NCBI GenBank assembly: GCA_023544645.1
Contig: JAMJFO010000004.1
Coordinates: 49,332 to 113,331, forward strand
Reading direction: 5' to 3'
Source of the DNA: Desulfobulbaceae bacterium
Lineage (GTDB): Bacteria; Desulfobacterota; Desulfobulbia; Desulfobulbales; Desulfobulbaceae
Length of the DNA: 64,000 bases
Made by a program: the position numbers and the translations under genes. Under the pieces are notes generated by a model, which saw only the letters and a program-made list of their open reading frames with translations, was not told where the DNA came from and searched no databases. The stretch's first letter is position 1. Every line of letters starts with the position of its first letter. Below are positions 8,364 through 16,726 of this stretch, piece after piece.

Positions 8364-9275
8364 TTACCAGTGGGGCTGATTGCCGATGCGATTATTCATC
8401 ACCTCAAGGGTATTGCTGATGACAACAAAGGCATCCGGATCTATTGCGCGAATAAGGTTTTTCATCTGGCCGATCTCCATGAGCGGCACCACCGTGTACA
8501 GGATATGTTCCTCCCGTCCGGAAAAGCCGCCCCGCCCTTCGATAACTGTCACCCCCCGCCTGATATCCTTGAGAATTTCCCTGGAAATGGCTTCCCAGTG
8601 GGGCGATATGACAAAAACCGCCTTGCGCTGGCTCAGGCCGGTCACCACGATGCTCGTCACCTTGGAACTGACAAAAATAACGATGAGCGTATACAGCAGG
8701 GCATCCAAAGAATAAAAAAGGGCAATCAGGAGCAGGACCATGAGATTCACCGTAAGTACAGTGTTGCCCAGGCTGATGGAAAAGCGGCGCAGCAGCATGA
8801 CCGACAAAATATCGAGCCCACCCTGTGATCCCGAAGAACGCAGGGCAATCCCCGCGCCACTGCCGTATATCAACCCGGCCAGCAGCGCAGCGAGAATCTT
8901 GTCCTCTATCTGGACGGGATAATGGATCGATGTGAGCGCAAGTGTGAATGTCAGGGCCCCGACAATGCTGTAAACAAAAAATCTGCGGCCGATGGACATC
9001 CAGGCCAGCAGAAAAAGGGGAATATTGATCAGAAGATATATCCACCCCAGGTTGAGAAAAGGAATAGAATTATGAATGACCAGACTCAGCCCGGTTATGC
9101 CGCCGGTGGCGAAATTTTTGGGGATCAGGATACCGTTGACGGCAATGGCGCACAAGGCGCTGCCGAAAAAAATCTGCACAAGATCAAGCAGCAGGCGCTG
9201 CGGCGTGGTGTAAACCGGCTGTACCCTGCACTGTGACAGGTCAGGTTTGGTCTGGGGTATGGTGTTTGCTTCCAC
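8364..9275 (-). CDS. YitT family membrane protein (DUF161 plus DUF2179)
   Basis: A 303-residue protein with about five or six membrane segments in residues 30-215, including ATGGITGLSLVIHNS and a SGSQGGLDILSVMLLRRF loop typical of the YitT_membrane (DUF161) family. A cytoplasmic DUF2179 domain of about 80 residues ends the chain (RGVTVIEGRGGFSGREEHIL, then VVISNTLEVMN). The function of the family is not established; transport of small molecules has been proposed. GTG at 9275 is the apparent start, with only a weak Shine-Dalgarno (GAGAAA). It lies just upstream of pckA on the same strand, but the 55-nt gap gives no strong operon signal. Confidence 0.88.
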   Translation of the reverse strand: MEANTIPQTKPDLSQCRVQPVYTTPQRLLLDLVQIFFGSALCAIAVNGILIPKNFATGGITGLSLVIHNSIPFLNLGWIYLLINIPLFLLAWMSIGRRFFVYSIVGALTFTLALTSIHYPVQIEDKILAALLAGLIYGSGAGIALRSSGSQGGLDILSVMLLRRFSISLGNTVLTVNLMVLLLIALFYSLDALLYTLIVIFVSSKVTSIVVTGLSQRKAVFVISPHWEAISREILKDIRRGVTVIEGRGGFSGREEHILYTVVPLMEIGQMKNLIRAIDPDAFVVISNTLEVMNNRIGNQPHW

Positions 9276-9313
9276 TGGTTTCTCAGATGTATATCCACTT
9301 TTTCAAGGGTTAT

Positions 9314-9814
9314 TCAATCCCTGCAGAGACTGGCCCAGCGGGCGGGAAGTAAATCCGTATCCATTCGGAGCTCCTCGCAGAATGCTGTTATGTCTTCAGC
9401 TGTACAGTTGACGGAGGAAACGCGCAGGAACTGGCTGGTGTCAGCAAACTCCCGTTCCATGAAAGCCACCAGGGCTCTGGCCACCGTGTTATTGAAACCA
9501 TGGCACTGCCGACCTATCCTCTGGCTGAAATTCTGCAGCCGTCGCCAGTTCACAATCGAACGGGCCGGCCCCCTGTACAGGCCGAGATCCCGATTATCGG
9601 GGTCAAGATCGCGCAGGACAATTTCCCTGGCCCTGGCAAGCGCCGCATCGTGCAACTGATGCAGTTCTTCCTCGGTGAGGGTAATCTCCGGGCCCTCCTC
9701 GTCCTCCTCAAGGTAATAAAGGGTAGTATGCAGGGCGATCTCCGGGATTTCACCGGAGTTGCGCAGGATAATCAACTCCTCCTCCAGAATTGCTTCCCGG
9801 TCCTCCGGTATCAT
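9314..9814 (-). CDS. Conserved hypothetical protein, 166 aa, coupled to hemA
   Basis: I do not recognise this family. It is a soluble, acidic protein with an N-terminal glutamate-rich region and a basic middle segment (SIVNWRRLQNFSQRIGRQCHG). The ATG at 9814 overlaps the hemA stop as ATGA, so it is the last gene of the heme/cytochrome operon and is translationally coupled. A TTG four codons upstream is a weaker alternative. There is no signal peptide or membrane segment. Position suggests a link to tetrapyrrole or cytochrome c biogenesis, but that is inference only. Confidence 0.75.
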   Translation of the reverse strand: MIPEDREAILEEELIILRNSGEIPEIALHTTLYYLEEDEEGPEITLTEEELHQLHDAALARAREIVLRDLDPDNRDLGLYRGPARSIVNWRRLQNFSQRIGRQCHGFNNTVARALVAFMEREFADTSQFLRVSSVNCTAEDITAFCEELRMDTDLLPARWASLCRD

Positions 9815-11103
9815 TCTTCGGGGCAATCATCCTGCTGGTCCAGCCTGAAAAGATCGCGAACCATATTGATCCTTTCCCGGCGGTCGACACAGCGGTTATT
9901 GTCTGATTTCAGGAACTGCAACGGATTATGCAGCATCTTGGCCACGATGGCCGAGGCCATCTTTTCGATGGACTTCTGTTCTTTGGGGCTGATATCCTTC
10001 ATCCTGCCAAGGGTCTTTTCCAGTTCAAACCGGCATATTTCGTCAGCCATTCCGCGCAGCTCGACAATGGTCGGGTTCACCTCCATGTTGTCGAGCCAGT
10101 GGCTGAACTTCATGGTCTCCTCGGCGACAATCCGCTCGGCCTTGACCGCTTCCTTATCACGTTCAGCCTTGTTCATCTCCACAATACTGCTCAGATCGTC
10201 AATATCGTAGAGGTAGACGTTGTCGAGGTCGTTGATGTCCTGGTCGAGATCCCGCGGCACGGCAATATCGATGAAGAACAGGGGCCGGTTGCGGCGTTCG
10301 CGCATGACCGGCTTCACATCCTTTTTACTCAGGATGGTGCCGGTGGCCCCGGTTGAACTGATAATTATATCAACATGCTCAAGCTGTTCGATCAGCTCAT
10401 CCAGGGAAACAGCCTGGCCGTTGAAACGGCGGGCGAGATTTACCGCCCGCTCCAGAGTCCGGTTGGCGACAACCACGTTGGCCACCCCCTGGCCGACAAG
10501 ATGCTCGGCCGCCAGTTCCGCCATTTCGCCGGCGCCGACCAGCATGACCGACTTGTTATCAAGCTGCCCGAAAATCTTGCGGGCAAGTTCCACAGCCGCA
10601 TAGCTTATGGAAACGGCGCTGGCGCCGATCTGTGTTTCAGTGCGGACCCGCTTGGCGGCAAAAAAGGATTTATGCAGGAGCTTATTGAGGACCGAACCGC
10701 TGGTTTTCTGTTCAGAGGCAAACCGGTATGCTTCCTTCAGCTGTCCGAGGATCTGCGCCTCACCGACGATCATCGAATCAAGGCTGGAGGCGACCATGAA
10801 CAGATGCTGTACAGCCTCTTCATTTTCGTAATGGTAGACGTATTTGTCCAGTTCCCGGCCCGGCACGGCATTGCCGAACAGGAAGTTGAGCACCTTTGCT
10901 TTGGTTGCAGCGGGATTCTCGGTTGTGTAGAGCACCTCCACCCGGTTGCAGGTCGACAGGAGATAATGCTCTTTGATCCCGTCCAGCTGCCCCAGCTTCC
11001 GCAGAGGTTCTTCATAGCCTCCGGACAGGGCCAGCTTTTCCCTGATCTCGAGCGGGGTGGTTTTATGGTTGACGCCGAGGAGGACGATTGAATCACGAGG
11101 CAT
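9811..11103 (-). CDS. hemA: Glutamyl-tRNA reductase
   Basis: HemA reduces glutamyl-tRNA to glutamate-1-semialdehyde, the first committed step of C5-pathway tetrapyrrole synthesis. The 430-residue protein shows the N-terminal catalytic cysteine in YLLSTCNRVEVLY (about residue 52), the VGEAQILGQLKEAY motif, an NADPH-binding GAGEMAELAAEHL segment near residue 190, and a C-terminal helical dimerisation domain. It overlaps the ccsA-like gene upstream by 11 nt and the following hypothetical gene by 4 nt. The operon order (methyltransferase, precorrin-2 dehydrogenase, ccsA, hemA) is consistent with coordinated siroheme and cytochrome c production for sulfite and nitrite reduction. Confidence 0.96.
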   Translation of the reverse strand: MPRDSIVLLGVNHKTTPLEIREKLALSGGYEEPLRKLGQLDGIKEHYLLSTCNRVEVLYTTENPAATKAKVLNFLFGNAVPGRELDKYVYHYENEEAVQHLFMVASSLDSMIVGEAQILGQLKEAYRFASEQKTSGSVLNKLLHKSFFAAKRVRTETQIGASAVSISYAAVELARKIFGQLDNKSVMLVGAGEMAELAAEHLVGQGVANVVVANRTLERAVNLARRFNGQAVSLDELIEQLEHVDIIISSTGATGTILSKKDVKPVMRERRNRPLFFIDIAVPRDLDQDINDLDNVYLYDIDDLSSIVEMNKAERDKEAVKAERIVAEETMKFSHWLDNMEVNPTIVELRGMADEICRFELEKTLGRMKDISPKEQKSIEKMASAIVAKMLHNPLQFLKSDNNRCVDRRERINMVRDLFRLDQQDDCPEE

Positions 11104-11911
11104 AGGTATGTATTCCGCCCAGGAGATAATTTACTCCCCACAAGGTAAAAAGCACTGCCAGAAAAGCGACAATAGTCATAATCGCAGCCGGCCTCCCCCG
11201 CCAGCCGACGGTAAACCGCTGATGGACCAGGGCCGCGTACAGGAACCAGGTTATCAGCGACCAGGTCTCTTTCGGATCCCAGTGCCAGTAGGCTCCCCAG
11301 GCCTGCTTGGCCCAGATCGAACCGGTGATGATCCCCAAGGTAAGCAGGGGGAATCCCACAGACAGGCAGTGATGATTGAGTTTATCCAGCGCATCCAGTG
11401 AAGGCAGACGGGAGTAGAACATACCGAAACGCTTGCGTTTGATCTCCCGCTCCTGCAGAAGATACATTATTCCACCGATGCAGGCCAGGGCCAGGAAACC
11501 GTCCGCGACAATGGATACCGAGGCATGGAACGGCAGCCACCAGCTCTGCAGGGCCGGCACCAGTGGCAGTATTTCCCGTGAAGCCAGGGCGGCGATGAAC
11601 ATCAGGATTACCGTCATCACGCTGACAAAGGTGCCTAAATTCTTGACCGTATAGCGCCAGCGAAAAGAAAGGTAACACCAGACGATGGCCCAGGCAAAAA
11701 AGGATACGGTTTCATGCTGCGAGGTGATGGGCGTATGCCCCGCCTCTAAATAGCGGGTAATGATGTTCAGGGTGTGCAGCAGCCCGCCCGCCAGAAAAAT
11801 CTTGCGGGCGATCTGACGGACATTGTTTTTCTGCGACAGAAAAAAAACAACATACGTCGACATTGCCGCAAAATAGACAACTAAACTGATTTGGAACAGC
11901 AGGTAACTCAT
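11093..11911 (-). CDS. Cytochrome c assembly protein, CcsA/HemX family
   Basis: A 272-residue protein with about eight membrane helices. It contains the tryptophan-rich heme-handling motif GSIWAKQAWGAYWHWDPKET followed by WSLITW, which defines the CcsA/CcmC/HemX superfamily, plus conserved histidines flanking it (SQHETVSFF, HHCLSVG, LVHQRFTVGWRG). It is expected to present heme at the outer face of the membrane for c-type cytochrome maturation (System II), or to act as the HemX regulator of HemA; adjacency to hemA leaves both open. The ATG at 11911 overlaps the upstream stop as TGATG, so the longer upstream frame is rejected. Confidence 0.9.
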   Translation of the reverse strand: MSYLLFQISLVVYFAAMSTYVVFFLSQKNNVRQIARKIFLAGGLLHTLNIITRYLEAGHTPITSQHETVSFFAWAIVWCYLSFRWRYTVKNLGTFVSVMTVILMFIAALASREILPLVPALQSWWLPFHASVSIVADGFLALACIGGIMYLLQEREIKRKRFGMFYSRLPSLDALDKLNHHCLSVGFPLLTLGIITGSIWAKQAWGAYWHWDPKETWSLITWFLYAALVHQRFTVGWRGRPAAIMTIVAFLAVLFTLWGVNYLLGGIHTYAS

Positions 11912-12585
11912 CAAGTATCCAGTTTCGGTAGATTGATCTCCAGCAGAGTGTCCGGACCCAGAATTTTTTTCAGATGATTCTGCAGGATATCGATCTGTCC
12001 GGTCCTTATCCAATCAATTATATCGTTGTGGAGTATTTTTTTATAGATTTTTTTCCTTTCCGCCTGGGAAACACTCTCCATTCCCGATCCTGCATGCTGC
12101 CGCACCTGGGCCATAAGCTGCAGCAGGGTTTCATACTCCGGCCCGAATTCTTCTTCCAGCTGTTTTCTGATAAGCGCCGCCACTGCCGGGCTTTTGCCGG
12201 TGGTCGAAACCGCCAGGGTCAGATCGCCTCGTCGCACCGTGGCCGGCACATGAAAGGTGCAGGAATCAGGATCATCGGCCACATTAATCAGCTGGCCGTT
12301 CTCACCGGCCCGGCGGCGGATCATCTCCTGGATCTCACGGCTGCTGGTGGCCGCAAAAACCAGAAATGCGTCGTCAAGGTCATCATCGCTGTATGATTTG
12401 CGTTGCCATTCAATCGCTCCCCGCCCGGCAAGACCGGCAAGCTCCACCGACACCTCCGGGCTGACCAGCCGAACAGCCGCTCCGCATTCCAGCAGACCTT
12501 TCACCTTGCGCTCCGCCACTCTCCCTCCCCCGATAACAACACATGCCTTTCCGGAAATATCAAGCAGGACAGGGTAAAGAGACAT
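11911..12585 (-). CDS. Precorrin-2 dehydrogenase / sirohydrochlorin ferrochelatase-like protein
   Basis: This 224-residue protein matches the N-terminal half of CysG and yeast Met8p. It starts MSLYPVLLDISGKACVVIGG, with the NAD-binding motif GGGRVAERKVKGLL, and contains VAATSSREIQEMI-type and FHVPATVRRGDLTLAVST segments, the latter near the active site. It oxidises precorrin-2 to sirohydrochlorin and may insert iron, giving siroheme for dissimilatory sulfite reductase and heme precursors by the alternative route. It overlaps the ccsA-like gene by one base and follows a methyltransferase gene by 4 nt. Whether the ferrochelatase activity is retained cannot be told. Confidence 0.92.
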   Translation of the reverse strand: MSLYPVLLDISGKACVVIGGGRVAERKVKGLLECGAAVRLVSPEVSVELAGLAGRGAIEWQRKSYSDDDLDDAFLVFAATSSREIQEMIRRRAGENGQLINVADDPDSCTFHVPATVRRGDLTLAVSTTGKSPAVAALIRKQLEEEFGPEYETLLQLMAQVRQHAGSGMESVSQAERKKIYKKILHNDIIDWIRTGQIDILQNHLKKILGPDTLLEINLPKLDT

Positions 12586-12589
12586 AAGC

Positions 12590-13282
12590 TTACTTTTTGG
12601 GTATCAGCCTGTTCATGATGACCACCCGGTCTTCCTCAAGGCTGCGCAGAGTCTTTTTCGAGGCGGATATATTGTATTCCTCCTCGGCCATCTGCAAAAA
12701 GGGCTGCAGACTCTGGCGCCGGACATCATGCGCCAGATAGATGACACCTTCAGGCTTCAGCGCTCCGCGCATAACATTGAGCAAGGGTTCGAAGAATTCC
12801 TCCCGGAACAGAATTTCCGCCCCGACAATAATATCGTATCGCTCCATCTTCGGGGGATTTTTCCAGTCTAGCATCATGCAGGCAACATTGTCCAGTTTGC
12901 TGGCCGCGGCGCTGACGCGTTCAAAGTCAAGTATCAGCTCTTCATAGTCCGACAGGGTCACGTCGCATCCGGCGGCCGCGGCAGCGAGGCCGGGCACGCC
13001 CAGACCGGCGCCCAGCTCCAGCAGCGTGGTCCCCTTCTTAAAATTCTGCCCGCCGAGATACTGGGCAAGGACAATGGCTGCTTCCCACAGCTTGACCCAG
13101 AAAGGAAAATCAGCGACATTGCTCAGGGCTTCCTTGCCGTCCAGCATCGATTCAAGATCGGAAACGGTGAGCAGGTTCAGCCGTGTCTCCCCGAACTGCA
13201 GGGGCTCAAAACCAACCTGGTACTCTTCTCTGATGTTCTGATACAGTTTCTGCTCCGCGGCAGGCAGTGTTCGTGGATCCAT
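12590..13282 (-). CDS. Class I SAM-dependent methyltransferase, nicotinamide/lysine methyltransferase-like
   Basis: A 230-residue Rossmann methyltransferase. The SAM-binding motif LLELGAGLGVPGLAAAAAG is near residue 95, a conserved FWVKLWEAAIVLAQYL segment precedes it, and motif II/III LSDYEEL and DIIVGAEILF follow. This layout matches the Methyltransf_16 family (protein-lysine and nicotinamide N-methyltransferase-like). The target is unknown. The ATG at 13282 has AAGGAA about 12 nt upstream; a TTG ten codons earlier is possible. It heads the operon leading to hemA, with a 4-nt gap to the next gene. Confidence 0.85.
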   Translation of the reverse strand: MDPRTLPAAEQKLYQNIREEYQVGFEPLQFGETRLNLLTVSDLESMLDGKEALSNVADFPFWVKLWEAAIVLAQYLGGQNFKKGTTLLELGAGLGVPGLAAAAAGCDVTLSDYEELILDFERVSAAASKLDNVACMMLDWKNPPKMERYDIIVGAEILFREEFFEPLLNVMRGALKPEGVIYLAHDVRRQSLQPFLQMAEEEYNISASKKTLRSLEEDRVVIMNRLIPKK

Positions 13283-13405
13283 AATATTTTCCGTTTCCTT
13301 ATGACAAAACAAGTGAGGCAGGTGTGCCGGGTATCCCGGCCACCAGACATTGTATGTACTGTATTACGGATATTATTGAAAGGCAAGGTCTCCGGACAGG
13401 GCGAT

Positions 13406-14215
13406 TCAACGGAGCAGGTACCAGCCCAGCCCGACACCGGAGACAAGCAGACAGTAATAGCCGAACCACTCCAGTTTACCCCGCCGGACAATCTTCATCA
13501 ACAGAACAATGGCATAATAACCTGAAATCGTCGACGCCAAGGTGCCGGTCATGATAGCCAGCAGTCTGTCATCGGGCGGCGGCGAAGCAATCAAGTCTCC
13601 CGTATTCAGAACTACTGCACCCAAAATGGCGGGGATAGACATGATGAACGAAAAACGGGCCGCGGTTTCCCGGCTCACCCCGAGCAATATCCCGGCAAAG
13701 ATGGTGCTGCCGCTGCGCGACAGTCCAGGCATGATAGCCAGGGCTTGGGCCACGCCTATCATCAGCGCCCGAGGCCGGTTAACGGCCTTTCCCTTGTCAT
13801 GTATGAAGCGGGTCAGGATCATGGTCACACCGGTCAGGGCAAGCATGACAAAGGTGACCAAATTATTATCAAATATCCGATCAATGGAGTCTTTGAGCAA
13901 AAGGCCGACGGCCACTGCCGGCAAAGTAGCAATGATAATATTGATGTTCCATTGAAAGAACAGGGCGAGTTCAGGATCAGCCTGACGAACGGCGCGAGAC
14001 GCAAACAGCGCGCGGAACATCTGCAGCAGGTCCTTGCGAAATACGAAAATGACCGAGACCAGGGTCCCGCAGTGAAGGAACACTTCAAAGGAAATGCCCG
14101 GCTCATAAAAGTTGAGGATCTCCGAGCCGATAACCAGATGACCGGAACTCGATATCGGCAGAAATTCGGTCAATCCCTGCACAATCCCGAGAAGAAGCGC
14201 TTTAACAAGATCCAT
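13406..14215 (-). CDS. uppP: Undecaprenyl-diphosphatase
   Basis: UppP (BacA) dephosphorylates undecaprenyl pyrophosphate so that the lipid carrier can be reused for peptidoglycan and polysaccharide export. The protein of 269 residues has about eight membrane helices and both family motifs: GLTEFLPISSSGHLVIG near residue 14 and MPGLSRSGSTIFAGILLG near residue 162, which hold catalytic serine, glutamate and arginine residues. It is separately transcribed: a terminator for the next upstream gene lies just before its start, and 123 nt separate it from the methyltransferase gene downstream. Confidence 0.96.
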   Translation of the reverse strand: MDLVKALLLGIVQGLTEFLPISSSGHLVIGSEILNFYEPGISFEVFLHCGTLVSVIFVFRKDLLQMFRALFASRAVRQADPELALFFQWNINIIIATLPAVAVGLLLKDSIDRIFDNNLVTFVMLALTGVTMILTRFIHDKGKAVNRPRALMIGVAQALAIMPGLSRSGSTIFAGILLGVSRETAARFSFIMSIPAILGAVVLNTGDLIASPPPDDRLLAIMTGTLASTISGYYAIVLLMKIVRRGKLEWFGYYCLLVSGVGLGWYLLR

Positions 14216-14229
14216 CTTTCATTTGCCCA

Positions 14230-14268
14230 TAAAAAAAGTCGGCTGATGCGCTTGCACCAGCCGACTTT
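14230..14268 (-). terminator. Rho-independent terminator of the 66-aa secreted protein gene
   Basis: An 11-bp perfect stem (14235-14245 with 14258-14268) has a 12-nt loop. Read on the minus strand it is followed by a run of T, the expected form for a terminator of the gene at 14296-14496. Confidence 0.85.
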
Positions 14269-14295
14269 GTATAGCCTGAAAAAAAACGGAAGGAC

Positions 14296-14496
14296 TTAGC
14301 AGCCTTCGTATGCTTTCTTGCTGCTTGCCTTAACTTTAGCTTTGTCACCTGCTTTCAGCTTGTCAGCGTCTTTGCAAGTCATAACGACTTTGTCGCCGTC
14401 CACGCTTTCCACCTTACAGTCGACAGTGGCAGCCATAACCATGCTTGAACTCATAACAAATGCCGCGACCATTGCTGCGATAACCAACTTTTTCAT
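14296..14496 (-). CDS. Small secreted lysine-rich protein, 66 aa
   Basis: A 66-residue protein with a clear Sec signal peptide (MKKLVIAAMVAAFVMSSSMV) and a predicted cut after AMA near residue 22. The mature part of about 44 residues has three cysteines and a lysine- and aspartate-rich chain (TCKDADKLKAGDKAKVKAS), suggesting a small OB- or SH3-like beta fold. I recognise no named family. It has a near-consensus sigma-70 promoter, a strong Shine-Dalgarno (AAAGGAGA) and its own terminator, so it is a monocistronic and probably abundant periplasmic protein of unknown role. Confidence 0.85.
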   Translation of the reverse strand: MKKLVIAAMVAAFVMSSSMVMAATVDCKVESVDGDKVVMTCKDADKLKAGDKAKVKASSKKAYEGC

Positions 14497-14557
14497 TCCA
14501 TTCTCCTTTTAAAGAAATTATGAATTGCTTAAAAACTTCCTCACAATTTACCTAAAA

Positions 14558-14586
14558 ATCATAAAGTGTTGCCAAAGTGTTGTCAA
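14558..14586 (-). promoter_or_regulatory. Near-consensus sigma-70 promoter for the 66-aa secreted protein
   Basis: On the minus strand TTGACA (14586-14581) is followed by exactly 17 nt and TATGAT (14563-14558). The predicted transcript would have a leader of about 55 nt before the Shine-Dalgarno and ATG at 14496. Confidence 0.75.
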
Positions 14587-14636
14587 GAAAAACCCTGAAA
14601 AGTTTTTTTAATACCTTCTCTGCTGGAATATGCACC

Positions 14637-15128
14637 TCAAAGGATCTCCAGCAAATCCTTTTCCAGGAGAGCATGGGGAACATACCCTGGATAACGCTTG
14701 ACAATGACCCCCTCCCGGTTGACCAGAAAGGAAGTGGGGATGCCGGCGACCCCGCCGAAGTCCTTGGTTGTTTTACCTTTGGCCATCAAGACCGGATAAT
14801 TAATCTTTTCCTTCTCGATCATCTTGACCACCACTTTCGGCCCACGTTCATCCACAGAAAGGCCTATCACTGAAAACCCGCTGGCCTGGTAATCATTCTG
14901 CAGCTTGATCAGGGTTGGTATTTCCTGGCGGCATGGCGGGCACCAGGTGGCAAAAAACGTGACCAGCAGTACCTTGCCGGCAAAGTCTTCGCTTCTGATC
15001 ACCTCACCGCCAAGGGCCGAGGGCAGGGAAAATTGGGGCATTTTTCCAATTGGTCCGCCATGGGCGGGCAAGGCGAACAATACGAGCATCATCCCTGCCA
15101 GCAAAATATGAAGTGTTTTTTTTGTCAT
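14637..15128 (-). CDS. TlpA/ResA-like secreted thioredoxin-fold protein
   Basis: A 163-residue protein with an N-terminal hydrophobic signal (LLAGMMLVLFALPAHG) and a redoxin/AhpC-TSA thioredoxin fold. The active site ATWCPPCRQEIPTL is near residue 70 and the cis-proline loop is GIPTSFLVN. It should act outside the cytoplasm as a disulfide reductant or in cytochrome c maturation (ResA/CcmG-like), which would fit the many c-type cytochromes in this window. ATG at 15128 is preferred because AAGGAACG lies upstream; an in-frame ATG nine codons earlier lacks a ribosome site. It is flanked by non-coding DNA and seems monocistronic. Confidence 0.92.
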   Translation of the reverse strand: MTKKTLHILLAGMMLVLFALPAHGGPIGKMPQFSLPSALGGEVIRSEDFAGKVLLVTFFATWCPPCRQEIPTLIKLQNDYQASGFSVIGLSVDERGPKVVVKMIEKEKINYPVLMAKGKTTKDFGGVAGIPTSFLVNREGVIVKRYPGYVPHALLEKDLLEIL

Positions 15129-15279
15129 TATTTTCGTTCCTTGATCTATTTTCATTAATGTATAAGTCGTTCATTGACCGCCAATGGGTACTGATACGCA
15201 CGTCCGCACCTGTCAGCGCAAAAATCCACAGTTTAAATAATTATCTTACTCATTTTGCGCCAAAGAGGCAAGGCCCTGG

Positions 15280-15882
15280 CTAACCGGGCAGATCTTCAGG
15301 CGAATTGATATTTTTCCATGACGGCCGCAGCGAAGCGGGCGGCAGCGGGGTTATCACCCCGGGCCGGCCGACCAGATCTCCGGGACGCATCGAACCTTCC
15401 GCAACCAATTGTTCCAGCAGGTCCGAGCAGCTGTCGGCATAATACGCCAGCAGAGGCTCGACCCGGCCATCCCCCTTGAGATCGGGCAATATTGCCCTGA
15501 CCCCCGGCGCCCTCTGCTCCAGGAGCCAGTCCAGGGCCGCTACTTCAAGATCGGGCATGTCGCAGGCAGCGACCAGCCAGGACACCCCGGGATAGCGGCG
15601 AAACAGGGACAGAATCCCGGCGAGCGGTCCCCGCAGGCCATCAATATCAGCCACAACCGGAACAGCATAGAGATGGTCCGGAACCTCGCCTCTTCCTGAA
15701 ATCACTACCTGATCGGTCCTTTGCATCAGCCTGGACAGTATCAACTCCAGCCAGGTCACTCCATCGCGCTTGAACAGGTGCTTGGGACTGCCCATCCTTG
15801 AGCTTTTGCCGCCGATGAGGACACACCCCCATACCGGTCCGAAACCCGCTCCTCCCGTTTTCCCGTGCCGATCAGATACCAT
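15280..15882 (-). CDS. mobA: Molybdenum cofactor guanylyltransferase
   Basis: MobA links GMP to molybdopterin to form the bis-MGD cofactor used by DMSO-reductase-family enzymes, one of which is encoded at 56600-58654. The 200-residue protein shows the nucleotidyltransferase loop VLIGGKSSRMGSPKHLF near residue 20, followed by GLRGPLAGILSLF and the acidic metal site VAACDMPDL. The ATG at 15882 lies inside the end of mqnD (11-nt overlap) and gives the normal MobA length; the longer frame runs through mqnD and is rejected. It is the last gene of the mqnB-mqnD-mobA operon. Confidence 0.92.
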   Translation of the reverse strand: MVSDRHGKTGGAGFGPVWGCVLIGGKSSRMGSPKHLFKRDGVTWLELILSRLMQRTDQVVISGRGEVPDHLYAVPVVADIDGLRGPLAGILSLFRRYPGVSWLVAACDMPDLEVAALDWLLEQRAPGVRAILPDLKGDGRVEPLLAYYADSCSDLLEQLVAEGSMRPGDLVGRPGVITPLPPASLRPSWKNINSPEDLPG

Positions 15883-16726
15883 GTTGAAAAAAAACCCTGG
15901 ACACCTTGTTTTCCGGAAAAATCCCGGCATGCCTTCCGCGCCGAAGCAGTTCTCGCACCGCTTCCCTGCCCTCGCTACCGATCCGCAGGGAAAAATCATT
16001 GACATACAGGCCGATATGGCTCTGCAGTACGCTCTCATCCATTTCATGGGCATGGGCCCTGATATACTCCATACACTGCGCGGGATGTTTCCGGGCCCAC
16101 AGCAGGCTCTCCCGGACAGCGCGGTCTATCTCGCCGAGCACTTCCCCGGGCAGACTGCGCCTGGCAGCAATACACCCCAGGGGAACAGGCAGGCCGGTCA
16201 GCTCTTCCCACCATTCACCCAGGTCCTGCACCGGAACCAGTCCCAGGTCCTGGTAGGTAAAACGGCTTTCATGGATAATGACCCCGGCATCAACCTTTCC
16301 ATCCCTGACCGCAGGCATGATTTCCTCGAACCGCATCACCTGCAGGTGTGAAACCCCGGGCACATACAGCCTGAGCAGCATGGCAGCGGTGGTGAAGGTT
16401 CCGGGAATGGCAATGACCGCCTCCCCCGGGTTCAGCGTTAGACCCGCCCGGGTCACGAGCAGGGGACCGCATCCTCTTCCCAGGGCCGCGCCTGATGTGA
16501 GCATGATGTAGTCATCGAGCACATGCCCCAGGGCGTGAAAGGACAACTTGGTCACATCCAGTTTTGCCTGCAGAGCCCATCTGTTAAGCGTTTCAACGTC
16601 TTCCAGGACGGGCGGAGCAAAGGACACATGCTCCAGGGAAATATGATTATGAACCAGGGCATGGAAAATATAGGTATCATTGGGGCAGGGCGAAAACCCC
16701 AGGGTCAGATTCAGATGATCAGTCAT
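15872..16726 (-). CDS. mqnD: 1,4-dihydroxy-6-naphthoate synthase (futalosine pathway)
   Basis: MqnD converts cyclic dehypoxanthine futalosine to 1,4-dihydroxy-6-naphthoate in menaquinone synthesis. The signature LGFSPCPNDTYIFHALVH is at the N-terminus. The rest has the periplasmic-binding-protein-like fold of the family, with the DVTKLSFHALG and GVIIHESRFTYQ segments near active-site residues. The start is ATG at 16726 (GGAG 7 nt upstream) or ATG at 16732; both overlap the end of mqnB. Its pairing with mqnB shows that this organism makes menaquinone by the futalosine route, not the o-succinylbenzoate route. Confidence 0.94.
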   Translation of the reverse strand: MTDHLNLTLGFSPCPNDTYIFHALVHNHISLEHVSFAPPVLEDVETLNRWALQAKLDVTKLSFHALGHVLDDYIMLTSGAALGRGCGPLLVTRAGLTLNPGEAVIAIPGTFTTAAMLLRLYVPGVSHLQVMRFEEIMPAVRDGKVDAGVIIHESRFTYQDLGLVPVQDLGEWWEELTGLPVPLGCIAARRSLPGEVLGEIDRAVRESLLWARKHPAQCMEYIRAHAHEMDESVLQSHIGLYVNDFSLRIGSEGREAVRELLRRGRHAGIFPENKVSRVFFQHGI

